Origin: Propionispira arboris
GTDB lineage: Bacteria > Bacillota > Negativicutes > Selenomonadales > Selenomonadaceae
Reading direction: 5' to 3'
DNA: 64,000 nt
Assembly (NCBI RefSeq): GCF_900109225.1
Contig: NZ_FNZK01000002.1
Location: 186,001 to 250,000, forward strand
The notes beneath the pieces are model-generated. The model had not been told where the DNA came from and did no database searches. It saw only the letters and a list, made by a program, of their open reading frames with translations. The position numbers and the translations under genes were made by a program. Shown here in pieces: positions 26,197 through 35,570 of the stretch. The number at the start of each line of letters is the position of its first letter. Positions within the stretch are counted from its first letter, which is position 1.

Positions 26197-27435
26197 ATGA
26201 GAAAATTTGATTTAACAAGTGCGGCACAAGATGTTGTTGCTGAGCTGCGGGAACTGGCAAGTCTTACTTCCAATGAAAATGGGGCGCAGCGTATCGCTTG
26301 GACACCAATTTGGGATCGGTCCATTGAATGGTTTAAGGGCAAAATGCAGGCAGAAGGCGCGGAAATCCATATAGATGCTGCACATAATATATGGGCAAAG
26401 ATTGAAGGCGAGATGGAGGATGCTGTTGTTATCGGCAGCCATCTGGATTGTGTGCCCGATGGCGGCTGGCTGGATGGTGCATTAGGAATTGTTAGTGGTA
26501 TGGGGATTTTAAAGCAATTCGGTAAAAATGGAAAAAAACCAAAACATACAATCTATATTGTATGTTGGGCAGATGAAGAAGGCGCACGCTTTGGTTCAAG
26601 CTGCGTGGGTTCGGCAGCGGTAAGTGGTTCGCTGCATATTGAAGAAATTAAAAAACTTAAAGATAATGACGGTATATGTTTTTCTGATGCGTTAAAGCCA
26701 TATCATATGAAATTGGAAGATTTTCCGAAAGCAAGAAAAGAATTTTTAAAAAAGCATATAAAAGCATATCTTGAACTTCATATAGAGCAAGCTCCACTGC
26801 TCGAATCGCAGGGGAAATCCGTTGCCAGCGTTTACGGTATTACTGGCTGTGAACGTCAGTATATCATATTCACAGGGCAATCTGCTCATTCCGGTGCACC
26901 GCTTTCAATGCGGCGGGATGCTTTTCTCGCAGCAGCGCAGGCGGTTTTGGAATTTCGCAAGATTGGTTTACAGTACGATGCCTACTGCACAGTGGGAAAA
27001 ATAATTGTGGAACCAAATGTTGTAACGATTTTCCCAGGAAAATGCAAGATATCATTGGATCAACGTTCTATTCAGCCGGATATGCTTAAAATAATTTATG
27101 AAGAAGCACGAAAAGCTTGCGAGAAAGCAGCAAAAGCTAATAATGTATCTGTGTCGTTTGAACATGTATGGTCCAATCCGCCAACTGCTTTTGATGAAAA
27201 TTTGATAGCCGCTTGTGAAGCTTCAGTGTGGGAAGAAACAGGAGAAAACACAAGCATGTTTTCCGGTTCACTGCACGATGCTGCCGAAATTGCCAAAATT
27301 GTACCGTCGGTCATGATGTTTGCAATGTCCTCAGCAGGATTATCACATTGTAAAGAAGAAAATACACCTGATGGTGATTTGGAAACAGCGATACGAGCAT
27401 TTTTTCGTCTGGCAGAAAAAGTGATTCAAGGATAG
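26197..27435 (+). CDS. M20-family Zn-dependent hydrolase (N-carbamoyl-L-amino-acid hydrolase / allantoate amidohydrolase type)
   Basis: A 412-residue M20 amidase. Metal ligands are His82 in GSHLDCVPDGG, Asp93 in WLDGALG and the Glu pair in WADEEGARFG, with further metal or substrate residues in ELHIEQAPLLES and LSHCKEEN. The family cuts carbamoyl groups from ureido acids, releasing ammonia and CO2 (beta-ureidopropionase, allantoate amidohydrolase, carbamoylase). Behind a deiminase-fold enzyme this would complete guanidino acid to ureido acid to amino acid. The GGAGG site is strong. Confidence 0.88.
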   Translation: MRKFDLTSAAQDVVAELRELASLTSNENGAQRIAWTPIWDRSIEWFKGKMQAEGAEIHIDAAHNIWAKIEGEMEDAVVIGSHLDCVPDGGWLDGALGIVSGMGILKQFGKNGKKPKHTIYIVCWADEEGARFGSSCVGSAAVSGSLHIEEIKKLKDNDGICFSDALKPYHMKLEDFPKARKEFLKKHIKAYLELHIEQAPLLESQGKSVASVYGITGCERQYIIFTGQSAHSGAPLSMRRDAFLAAAQAVLEFRKIGLQYDAYCTVGKIIVEPNVVTIFPGKCKISLDQRSIQPDMLKIIYEEARKACEKAAKANNVSVSFEHVWSNPPTAFDENLIAACEASVWEETGENTSMFSGSLHDAAEIAKIVPSVMMFAMSSAGLSHCKEENTPDGDLETAIRAFFRLAEKVIQG

Positions 27436-27535
27436 TCAAAAGTGTGTACTTGTGAATCTATTATTCCTGGTTAAAGTCACAAATATAAAAAGATTTGTCA
27501 GATGAGGCTTTGATACTTTATAGGAGGCGCTGAAT

Positions 27536-28732
27536 TTGTTTTATGCGGATATTATGAAACTTCCTCAATTAAAGGAACTTGTCCTGTTAGGCGGGGCAAA
27601 AGGGATTCATCGACCAATTCGCTGGTTATATTTTGCTGATTGCATGGAATGTCTGGAAAACTCGGATAACCTGGGAGACTGGATTCATGGAGGAGAACTC
27701 ATTATTGTAACCAATATAAGTATTACCCGAAATATAAAAAAGCTGAAGCAATTTATGTATGCGGCAGATAAAAAGAACGCAGCAGGGTTTATTATTAACG
27801 TCGGGCAGATTTCTCCAGAGATTATTCAGGTGGCGGATACGCTTGCCATGCCTCTTTTTGAGCTTTCTTTGTCGATTAAACTGGTGGATTTATCGCAACT
27901 TGTCTGCAAAAAATTGATTGAACAAGAAAACAGAGAAAATGCTTTAGACCGTTTTTTTGCCGATCTTTTATACACGACGTATAAATCCGATATGGAAACT
28001 ATTTACAAAGCACAATATTATGGCATTGATTTGCAGAAACCAGCTTGCATCGCTATATTTAGGCTGTTTAGCGAAAAAGGGACAGTAAATGAAGCCGAAC
28101 AAGAGGAATATAGAACTAATTTGCAGAAGGCTATTCAATATGAATTTTATAATCAGGGAAGTAAAAATTTGCTGTTGCTTACGCAAAATAATGACATCAT
28201 TATTCGTATACCTTTATATACATTGCAAGCAGACATAAAAGAAGTTTTACAGCATATACGAAATTATTTTGCCCGATTTTGCAAGCTTTCCTTTTGGGTA
28301 GGTGTTAGTGATACTTGTGATACGGTAGAAGGTTTAAAGGCTGCAGTAAAAGATGCAGTCAAAACGATAAGAATTTCCCAGATCATGGATAAAAAAGAGC
28401 TATTTTACAAAGAAATGGGAATTTATTCTATATTAACCAATGTAGAAAATGAAAGTTTACTCGTTGATTATTATAAGGATCGTTTAGGCTTGCTGATCGA
28501 TTTTGATAAGCGACAGGATAAAAATTTATGCGATACATTGGAGACGTATTTGGAGTGTGACTGTAATGTCAGGAAGACCTCAAGTGTTTTATTTGTCCAC
28601 CGTAATACGTTAAGGAATAGGCTGGATAAAATAGAGAATATTTTAAACCAAAAAATAGAGGGACTTTCTTTTTGTATGGAATTGCAATTTGCTTTCAAAG
28701 TAAAAACATATTGTGATATGTTTTTACTATAA
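27536..28732 (+). CDS. PucR-family transcriptional regulator
   Basis: A 398-residue activator type regulator. The N-terminal PucR domain begins LPQLKELVLLGGAKGIHR and includes WIHGGELIIVTN; the C-terminus has the PucR helix-turn-helix KTSSVLFVHRNTLRNRLDKI. The TTG start at 27536 has GGAGG nine bases upstream. PucR proteins govern purine, allantoin and other nitrogen-compound catabolism, which supports the nitrogen-salvage reading of this cluster. Confidence 0.9.
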   Translation: MFYADIMKLPQLKELVLLGGAKGIHRPIRWLYFADCMECLENSDNLGDWIHGGELIIVTNISITRNIKKLKQFMYAADKKNAAGFIINVGQISPEIIQVADTLAMPLFELSLSIKLVDLSQLVCKKLIEQENRENALDRFFADLLYTTYKSDMETIYKAQYYGIDLQKPACIAIFRLFSEKGTVNEAEQEEYRTNLQKAIQYEFYNQGSKNLLLLTQNNDIIIRIPLYTLQADIKEVLQHIRNYFARFCKLSFWVGVSDTCDTVEGLKAAVKDAVKTIRISQIMDKKELFYKEMGIYSILTNVENESLLVDYYKDRLGLLIDFDKRQDKNLCDTLETYLECDCNVRKTSSVLFVHRNTLRNRLDKIENILNQKIEGLSFCMELQFAFKVKTYCDMFLL

Positions 28733-28776
28733 AATTTCACTGAAAATAAGAGCATTTTCAGGTGGGAGGCAATGAA

Positions 28777-29319
28777 ATGAGAGAAATGGATATTGGGAAA
28801 GCTTTTACTTTTTTAGAATCTGGACCAGTTACGTTGGTTACAACCTTTGACGGAAAGAAAAACAACATTATGACGATCTCATGGCATATGATCATGGATT
28901 TTAGCCCACATATTGCTATTTCTACAGGACCATGGAACACGTCTTTTGAAGTGATGATGAGGACAAAAGAGTGCGTTATTGCTGTTCCGGGAGTTAATTT
29001 GATTGAAGCTGTTATTGGGATTGGTACTGTTAATGGAGACATCGTGGATAAGTTTGATAAATTTTCTTTAACATCGCTTGCGGCTAAAACAGTTAAGGCA
29101 CCTCTTATTAAGGAATGTCTGAAATGTATTGAATGTAAGGTGATTGACTATGTAGAGAAACATGGTTTGGTTATTTTATCAGGAGAAAGAGCTTGGATAA
29201 ATGAAACGGCTGTTGAGCAACGAACATTTCATGCTGTGGGAGATGGAACTTTTATAGTGGATGGAGAAATGATGGAATACCGGGCTATGATGGGAAACCG
29301 TCTGCCACCGGGAGTATGA
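28777..29319 (+). CDS. Flavin reductase-like / FMN-binding split-barrel protein
   Basis: A 180-residue flavin reductase-domain protein: GPVTLVTTFDGKKNNIMTIS is the classical N-terminal barrel segment, followed by FSPHIAISTGPWNTSFEVM and a mid-protein VPGVNLIEAV. Three cysteines occur in KECLKCIECKV. The GTG at 28762 is part of GGGAGG, which serves ATG 28777. It probably binds FMN and reduces it or acts as a redox partner. Its link to the guanidino/ureido genes is positional only. Confidence 0.83.
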   Translation: MREMDIGKAFTFLESGPVTLVTTFDGKKNNIMTISWHMIMDFSPHIAISTGPWNTSFEVMMRTKECVIAVPGVNLIEAVIGIGTVNGDIVDKFDKFSLTSLAAKTVKAPLIKECLKCIECKVIDYVEKHGLVILSGERAWINETAVEQRTFHAVGDGTFIVDGEMMEYRAMMGNRLPPGV

Positions 29320-29495
29320 TTTTGAAATGTTTTCGATTACACAGAAGATCACAAGATCAAATGAAGGAAAATCTCTAATACCAATTCTTGATTTAATGTA
29401 TCAATGGGGAGAAAAACATATTATCAAATAATAAGTATTTTAATGTGCTTTAAGAATATTAGGTTCTATAATAAATGTTGGGGTAAGCAAAAAAA

Positions 29496-29700
29496 CGATG
29501 CGAAATTTTTTTCTTTTCTGCTTCAATTTGTATTAGTGACACAATAATTTCTCCCCTAATATACTTTGATTTAAGCATGGTATAATTATTTTTGTTATAC
29601 ATTTAAAACATCTAACGGTTCATTATTATAACACTAAAAAAATCAATAAAATATCGAATAGTTATAATCTTTATTTGTAAAGGAAATTATTTGCTAATAT
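29496..29700 (-). pseudogene. Remnant of promoter and 5' end of the methylmalonyl-CoA decarboxylase-like gene
   Basis: This stretch matches 35125-35430: AACGATGCGAA, then the coding start CAATTTGTATTAGTGAC, TTTCTCCCCTAATATACTTT and the upstream ATCTAACGGTT and ATATCGAATAGTTATAAT. About 100 bases inside the coding part are deleted. It is a decayed duplicate without a usable frame. Confidence 0.8.
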
Positions 29701-29717
29701 ATAATGCCATTATGCAA

Positions 29718-29762
29718 CAGTAATAAGCTGATTCCTGTTCAATACAGAAATCAGCTTATTAC
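29718..29762. terminator. Stem-loop terminator between convergent units
   Basis: GTAATAAGCTGATT pairs with AATCAGCTTATTAC across a 15-base loop; T-rich sequence follows on the plus strand. Confidence 0.6.
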
Positions 29763-29867
29763 GTTTATTGTCCTTGATAAAGGATACCTGTTATTCTAAT
29801 ATTACATAGTGATTTTACTGAAAATTGAAGTTGTCCGGGTTAGGTCCCCAACGATAATTTTGCTATT

Positions 29868-30791
29868 TTATGACGTTATAGTAAGGTGTAACTGCTTTTT
29901 TAACTTATACAGAGGCAACCATTCTTCTCTGACAAACATTTCGAAAGATATAGGAGCCGAATTGTCTTCTGAGTGAGGCTTCAACATTCGTATATAGCCT
30001 GAGTTCATTGCATCTGCCACTTCGAGAATAAGCTTAATGATATGCTCGGAAAAATTAAGTTCCAGCAGGTCATTCCGAGTCTTAACTTTCGAATCCTGGA
30101 TATAGGCAAGAGCAGGATTATGAATTGCTTTCCCTATAATTGCGGAAACTTCGTGCATTGTCAGATCTTGGCTTCCATGAAGTTCACGGACCTGTTTGCC
30201 TTGGAAATCAAGCTTCAATAGAGCCTCTCCCACGGCAAGGCCGATGTCGTGCGTGGCGATAAACGGAAACTTTACATTTGGACTAAATGGACCGGCTGCC
30301 GTACCACGAGTTAAAATTGTATCGACTAGAGAAAGCGTATTTTCCATAAAATAGCCCGCGCGTAGATGAAGGACATTCAAATCTGCAATACGGTTTAGTC
30401 GTTGCTCAAGCTGGTGCAGGCCGACGACAGGACCTGTTCCTTCCGATTTATCCGCACCCCAACTGCTTAATGATACGACATATTTTACCTGTGCTTTTTC
30501 CAAAGCGGGTATAATTGCATTCATGATTCGGTCTTGATGGGCTCGAAAGTTGTTGCTTGTAGCAATATAATTAGGCTGAAGCATGACATAGACTGCCTTT
30601 GCCCCAATAAAAGCCTCGGTTAACGCTACCTGATCCGTAGGCTCGGCGACAAAAGCGTCAGCCCCTTTGCTTGTGAATGGTTTTAGGCGTTCTGCATTTC
30701 GGCCAATTACCCGTACAGACTGTCCTTGCTCTAATAAGTAATTTGTAACCACGCTTCCTGTTCTGCCAGTTGCACCTATAATAACATACAT
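29868..30791 (-). CDS. NmrA-family NAD(P)-binding protein (QOR2-like)
   Basis: A 307-residue atypical SDR. The nucleotide motif IIGATGRTGSVVTNYLLEQG is at the N-terminus, and the NmrA core follows with VVSLSSWGADKSEGTGP and LHLRAGYFMENT. ATG 30791 is used because GGGGGGAAAT lies before it; the open frame begins earlier. Members reduce quinones or sense redox state by binding NADP(H). The gene is divergent from an AraC regulator, a common pair in which the regulator controls the reductase. Confidence 0.87.
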   Translation of the reverse strand: MYVIIGATGRTGSVVTNYLLEQGQSVRVIGRNAERLKPFTSKGADAFVAEPTDQVALTEAFIGAKAVYVMLQPNYIATSNNFRAHQDRIMNAIIPALEKAQVKYVVSLSSWGADKSEGTGPVVGLHQLEQRLNRIADLNVLHLRAGYFMENTLSLVDTILTRGTAAGPFSPNVKFPFIATHDIGLAVGEALLKLDFQGKQVRELHGSQDLTMHEVSAIIGKAIHNPALAYIQDSKVKTRNDLLELNFSEHIIKLILEVADAMNSGYIRMLKPHSEDNSAPISFEMFVREEWLPLYKLKKQLHLTITS

Positions 30792-31055
30792 GTGATTTCC
30801 CCCCGATCTAATTCTTGTCAAATTTGCGTTTACATTCCGAGTAGATCCTTTCGTTTTGTTCTGGTAAATAGCCCAAAGGCTTTGTTTAAATGATCACAGG
30901 TTTCCTTTCGTACTATATTCATTATCTAACAATCAGGGCTTTATCTGGTAGACTATTATGCGCAAATCATTGCCTAATTCTCTCAGGTATGCTAAAGTCA
31001 AAATAGAGTTAAGGAAAGTTTAGTGGTGTATGTCGAAAGCAGGAGTGAATTAATT

Positions 31056-31985
31056 ATGGTAAGAACTAAAGAAGATGATAAGATTGTAGAAATACAGGCA
31101 GAGTTGGTTCAACTTATCGAACGAGGTGCTAAATGTGATGGAACTCATTCAACTGCTATTCCTTCATTGTATTTTTCACGCATATCATATAAAGAAGGGC
31201 CTGTCCACGCGTTTCAGGGACCCGCCTTATGTATCATTGCCCAAGGAGAAAAAACATTTATGCTGTCTGAGAGCAGTTATTACTATGATCCTTTTCATTA
31301 TCTTGTGGTTTCTGTGGATTTGCCACTTTCCGGACAAATTATCCAGGCAACTCCACAAACCCCGTTATTATGTTTGAGTCTGAATTTTGAACCGGAATTG
31401 ATTTTCGACATTATCCAAAATTCCGGGTTATCCATTAATGTAAAGAAAAATTCTCAGCGGGGGATGTTTGTGGGCGAAACGAATTTGCCTCTTCTGGAGG
31501 CAGCCTTAAGACTGGTTGGTCTTTTGGATGAACCACAGGATATCCCTGCACTTGCACCTTTGGTGATAAGGGAAATATTTTATCGGATTCTCCAAGCTGA
31601 AAAAGGGGGTTTCTTAAAACAAATTGCGATCAATGGCAGCCATGCCCAAAGAATCATTGAAGCCATTCGTCTCATTAAGCAAGATTTTGCGAAACCTTTA
31701 CGTATTGAAAAATTAGCATCGGCTGCAAATATGAGTATTTCCTCTTTACATCGCCATTTTAAACAAGTAACTGCAATGAGTCCCTTGCAATATCAAAAGC
31801 AATTGCGGCTGCAGGAGGCACGCCGCCTTTTGCAGTCCGAAAAGACAGATGCCGCTGATGCAGGCTTTCAGGTTGGTTATGAAAGTCCTTCACAATTTAG
31901 TCGTGAATATTCACGTTTGTTTGGCTTACCGCCGATCAGTGATATGAAGCGTCTGCATAACGTTTCAAAGAGCAGCTCAATATAG
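31056..31985 (+). CDS. AraC-family transcriptional regulator
   Basis: A 309-residue regulator with the AraC_N sensor domain (GPALCIIAQGEKTFMLSES, then YLVVSVDLPLSGQI) and two helix-turn-helix motifs at the C-terminus (IEKLASAANMSISSLHRHFK and DAGFQVGYESPSQFSREYSR). ATG 31056 has GGAG ten bases upstream; an upstream GTG at 31023 has none. It probably controls the divergent NmrA gene. Confidence 0.9.
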   Translation: MVRTKEDDKIVEIQAELVQLIERGAKCDGTHSTAIPSLYFSRISYKEGPVHAFQGPALCIIAQGEKTFMLSESSYYYDPFHYLVVSVDLPLSGQIIQATPQTPLLCLSLNFEPELIFDIIQNSGLSINVKKNSQRGMFVGETNLPLLEAALRLVGLLDEPQDIPALAPLVIREIFYRILQAEKGGFLKQIAINGSHAQRIIEAIRLIKQDFAKPLRIEKLASAANMSISSLHRHFKQVTAMSPLQYQKQLRLQEARRLLQSEKTDAADAGFQVGYESPSQFSREYSRLFGLPPISDMKRLHNVSKSSSI

Positions 31986-32167
31986 CTAATCGATTCACTA
32001 ACAATTAGTGCATTTACTCATATTTGTGTTATAAGCATCAAAGAAATTATTGCGGTAGGAAGAACTGAACTAGCGTAGCAATACGAAAAGTGAGCCATAT
32101 GAGAGTCATACCTATTATCCTGCATTCCTGAAATATTTATAACAAGGAATACAGGGCTTCAAAAAGA

Positions 32168-32941
32168 ATGACTAACAATAGATATGAGGGGGTAATTAAA
32201 GTAAACGTCTTTAATACGAGTCAATATATATTAGAAGTAGCTTTAAATAGAGACAAAGTAGAGTCATTTAATGAGTATCCTTTTTCTATACCTGCCATCG
32301 TAAAACTAAATGAAATTGAATTGCATCCCCATGTCACTTTTTTTGTTGGAGAAAATGGATCAGGTAAATCAACTTTAATTGAGGCTATAGCGGTAGCCTT
32401 TGGGCTTAATCCTGAAGGTGGGTCTAAACACTTCACCTTTTCAACGGAAAATTCTCATTCAGAATTGCATAGATACCTGGTCTTGCGCAAAGGGATCAAA
32501 CGGCCGAGAGATTCTTATTTTTTACGCGCCGAGAGCTTTTACAACGTAGCAACGAATATTGAAGAATTAGGCATAGGATATGTATATAGTGATAAGTCTT
32601 TACATCACCAGTCGCATGGCGAATCCTTTATGTCGTTATTTTTGCATCGTTTTTTAGGCAAAGGGCTCTATATCCTTGACGAACCGGAAGCGGCGTTATC
32701 TCCGATGAGACAATTAAGTTTGATTAGCCGAATTCATGAATTAGCTTCAAATAATTCGCAATTCATTATAGCGACACATTCGCCAATGCTGTTATCGTAT
32801 CCTAACTCTTATATTTATAACATCGATAATAATGGGATAAATCGGATTAAATATGAAGACACAGATCATTTTACTATAACTAAAAATTTTTTTAATCATT
32901 ATAAGATGATGCTTAATGAACTTATGAAGTTGGATGAATAG
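32168..32941 (+). CDS. Stand-alone AAA family ATPase
   Basis: A 257-residue ABC/SMC-like ATPase of the small AAA_21-type. Walker A is FVGENGSGKSTLIEAI, the Q-loop region follows, and the Walker B side reads LYILDEPEAALSPMRQLSL with switch FIIATHSP. The signature part is shortened to HQSHGESFMSLFLHRF. Such proteins are often partners in defence or DNA metabolism; no partner gene lies beside it. The ATG has no clear ribosome site. A deleted second copy lies at 13681-13853. Confidence 0.82.
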   Translation: MTNNRYEGVIKVNVFNTSQYILEVALNRDKVESFNEYPFSIPAIVKLNEIELHPHVTFFVGENGSGKSTLIEAIAVAFGLNPEGGSKHFTFSTENSHSELHRYLVLRKGIKRPRDSYFLRAESFYNVATNIEELGIGYVYSDKSLHHQSHGESFMSLFLHRFLGKGLYILDEPEAALSPMRQLSLISRIHELASNNSQFIIATHSPMLLSYPNSYIYNIDNNGINRIKYEDTDHFTITKNFFNHYKMMLNELMKLDE

Positions 32942-32977
32942 TAAATCAAAATTCAATTACAAGAAAAGTATATTAAT

Positions 32978-33012
32978 GAATTGCCCCCTGTCCATTGGAC
33001 AGGGGGCAATTC
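32978..33012. repeat. 35-bp near-perfect palindrome
   Basis: GAATTGCCCCCTGTCCA and TGGACAGGGGGCAATTC are exact complements around a single central base. It follows the ATPase gene. No T-run follows, so it may be a factor-aided terminator or a protein-binding site. Confidence 0.7.
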
Positions 33013-33188
33013 ATGTGGAGATGGGTGTTTTTTTGCCATTCCATTCTATTGGAAAAATTAATGCAATTTGAACTGAAACGTTAATAACGGACGTTATAGT
33101 GCTGGATACAATGTGAATATTTAGCAAAAAAAGACAAAAAAAGCCTCTCTGCTAGTGCTTTTAGAGGACAACCGTATATAATAAAGCG

Positions 33189-34124
33189 TTATAAAAGCTG
33201 GCACTGCCAATCTTTAAAAGATCGAACCGTACGATCTTTTATTTCATCAGTGGGTCCAATTTCGCCAAATAAAAGTGGTGAGCTTGGATTATGGATTGCA
33301 AAATTTTTTGTTACGGTACTGTTGTTATAGTTTGCATAGCAATATAAGCAGCCGTTTTTACAAGTATTATAAGTTCCAATATCAATACTGGAACTACAGC
33401 CGCATTCAGGTCTTTGATTTTTGTCTTTTGCAATGTCTAGTTTATAGTTCCCTATTTGTTCAAATCGATTTTTGTCAATACAATGGGCATGAGCAATGCC
33501 AAAGACATCAAGGTTAAGTTTTTCGGCACATGTATCCAGCTTAATCCCAAACTCTTTTGCTATTTTTGCAAAACGCTGCATTATTTCAATTTGCTGTTGC
33601 TGTGTTTCGGGATTTATATTGAGGCATTGCATATTATGGTGAGTGTTTTTATATAAATCAAGAAAACTTACGGTGCATTTTTCGGTATAATTGTGGAGCT
33701 TTTCTGCAAGGACTTTAAAATATTTACAGTGATATTCCATTGTATACGTTTTATTAAAAAAAACAGGGTCGTACCGCCATATGATTTTATCTTTGCCAAT
33801 CAAAGAAGAAAGTTTTTGAAAAGAAGGGATAATAACATGGCTTTTTGATGGAACATTTGGTTCTACATCTTTTCCATACGCAGTAAGAGTGAATTGGAAA
33901 TAATACGTGTAGGCATCTAAGTCTGAAAGTCGACTAAGCAGCGGAATCGGGTTTTTTGTCCAAAATACAATTCCATCGACAACGTTCGGAAGCAAATTTA
34001 TTTTGCTGATCTGATGAAAATTCATGGGGTTTCGAACAAGAACATACCCTTCTTTGATTCGATTAAAAAACCATTCGGAATAGTACGTTGGAATGTCTGT
34101 CCGACGGCTGGCACTGATAATCAT
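33189..34124 (-). CDS. DUF1848 family protein (radical SAM-related)
   Basis: A 311-residue protein starting IISASRRTDIPTYYSEWF, the signature start of DUF1848, with the C-terminal cysteine region CGCSSSIDIGTYNTCKNGC followed by LYCYAN, which probably holds an iron-sulfur cluster. The family is widespread in anaerobes, and its reaction is unknown to me. ATG 34124 has AGGAGG before it. It is a single-gene unit. Confidence 0.87.
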   Translation of the reverse strand: MIISASRRTDIPTYYSEWFFNRIKEGYVLVRNPMNFHQISKINLLPNVVDGIVFWTKNPIPLLSRLSDLDAYTYYFQFTLTAYGKDVEPNVPSKSHVIIPSFQKLSSLIGKDKIIWRYDPVFFNKTYTMEYHCKYFKVLAEKLHNYTEKCTVSFLDLYKNTHHNMQCLNINPETQQQQIEIMQRFAKIAKEFGIKLDTCAEKLNLDVFGIAHAHCIDKNRFEQIGNYKLDIAKDKNQRPECGCSSSIDIGTYNTCKNGCLYCYANYNNSTVTKNFAIHNPSSPLLFGEIGPTDEIKDRTVRSFKDWQCQLL

Positions 34125-34140
34125 AGGAGACCTCCTTTGT

Positions 34141-34386
34141 AAGTTAGCTATTTTAATTATAAACGCTGCAGCGTAATAAGTACCGTTTTTGATGTGGATC
34201 GGAGTGTGTTATTATGAAATATTTGAAAAACATCTTTGTATGTGACAAATTTGATGGAAATGACAAAAACAAAACTTCCCAATTGTATTCAAGATACCTT
34301 TTGGTATACAGATGCATATAAGACTAGGCGATAATTTTCAAAGAGCAGCGGGGCGGGGATCTTGTCTCACATAATTCTAAGAACGA
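34141..34386. other. Intergenic region without a confident gene
   Basis: A 35-codon frame starting at ATG 34214 with a weak GGAG site is present but resembles nothing I know. A TACC-TTTT-GGTA inverted repeat lies near 34300-34311. I see no other structure. Confidence 0.35.
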
Positions 34387-34431
34387 AAAAGGGATTTTCG
34401 AGCTATAGTGGCATCGAAAATCCTTTTTTCG
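34387..34431. terminator. Terminator of the methylmalonyl-CoA decarboxylase-like gene
   Basis: AAAAAGGGATTTTCGA pairs with TCGAAAATCCTTTTTT, so it can end transcription from either side. Confidence 0.8.
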
Positions 34432-34494
34432 TAGCAGTTGTTATAAATCATAACCGAAGCAAATACAACAGGTGTATTTCATTCAGTTTTTGGT

Positions 34495-35274
34495 TTATTC
34501 CCCTTTAAAATTGGCAGGCCGTTTTTCTAAAAAAGCAGTGATTGCTTCTTCATAATCATGGCTGTCATAAACTTTTCTACGCAAGCCTTGCACCCGTTCA
34601 AAAGCAGACGGCGTAATTGCATATGCTTTTGATAATACACGAAATTGTTCTTTGATTACTTCTATAGACAAATGTGATCGCGTACTAATTGTCGCAGCTA
34701 ATTTTAGCGTAAAAGAAAATAATTCGGATTCTTCGACTAAATGATTGATGATTCCTACACTTAAGGCCCTGTCAGCATCCATCAATTCAGCCGTGAAAAA
34801 CATTTCTTTAGCGATATTAATCGGAAGACGATTAATAAAATGCAAGATGCCTGTCGAATTATACGGAACACCAAGTTTTGCTGGAGTCATGGCAAATTTG
34901 GCAGTTTTATCGGCAATTACCATATCACAAGTCATGATCAGATCACAGGCACCGCCCCAAACACTACCATGTATCATAGCAATTACCGGGCCTGGGTATT
35001 CTTCAACAGAACGTAACAGTATTTCAAGAGAATCATAGTAGCTTAATGGATCTCTCATTTTCAATGGCAATTCTTTTACATCATGTCCGGCTGACCAAAC
35101 TTTCGTATTCTCTGGGGCACGCAAAATAACGATGCGAATTTTTTCTTTTTGCAATCTATCAAGAGCTTCAACAATTTCACTGACAAGTTCAGCGCTTAAT
35201 GCATTTAATTTTTTTGAATTATTCAATGTAATAATTCCTATTTTCTTTTCTGTTTCAATTTGTATTAATGACAT
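34495..35274 (-). CDS. Methylmalonyl-CoA decarboxylase (crotonase superfamily)
   Basis: A 259-residue crotonase-fold protein closely resembling Escherichia coli YgfG/ScpB. Shared features include SAGHDVKELPLKMRDPLSYYD, GSVWGGACDLIMTCD with the oxyanion-hole glycines, FAMTPAKLGVPYNSTG and the C-terminus VYDSHDYEEAITAFLEKR. It converts methylmalonyl-CoA to propionyl-CoA and CO2, a step in propionate-forming fermentations. ATG 35274 with GGGGAG upstream is preferred to the ATG at 35310. Its promoter region is duplicated in decayed form at 29496-29700. Confidence 0.87.
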   Translation of the reverse strand: MSLIQIETEKKIGIITLNNSKKLNALSAELVSEIVEALDRLQKEKIRIVILRAPENTKVWSAGHDVKELPLKMRDPLSYYDSLEILLRSVEEYPGPVIAMIHGSVWGGACDLIMTCDMVIADKTAKFAMTPAKLGVPYNSTGILHFINRLPINIAKEMFFTAELMDADRALSVGIINHLVEESELFSFTLKLAATISTRSHLSIEVIKEQFRVLSKAYAITPSAFERVQGLRRKVYDSHDYEEAITAFLEKRPANFKGE

Positions 35275-35570
35275 AACAATTTCTCCCCTGATATACTTTA
35301 AATTAAGCATATATAATTATTTTTGTTATATATTTTTAAAACATCTAACGGTTTTTTATTATAGCACTATACAAAAGATCAATGAAATATCGAATAGTTA
35401 TAATCTATATTTCTGAAAAGAATTATTTGGTAATGATATTTCGTAAATTGCTAAATATGATTTACGAAAACTGCTAATTGTAAATACTGAAAAGTGCTGA
35501 ATGGAATTGACGTAAACTGCTGAATGAAGTAAAATTTGGTTAGAAATATGGCATGGAAGGGCGTTTTGTT

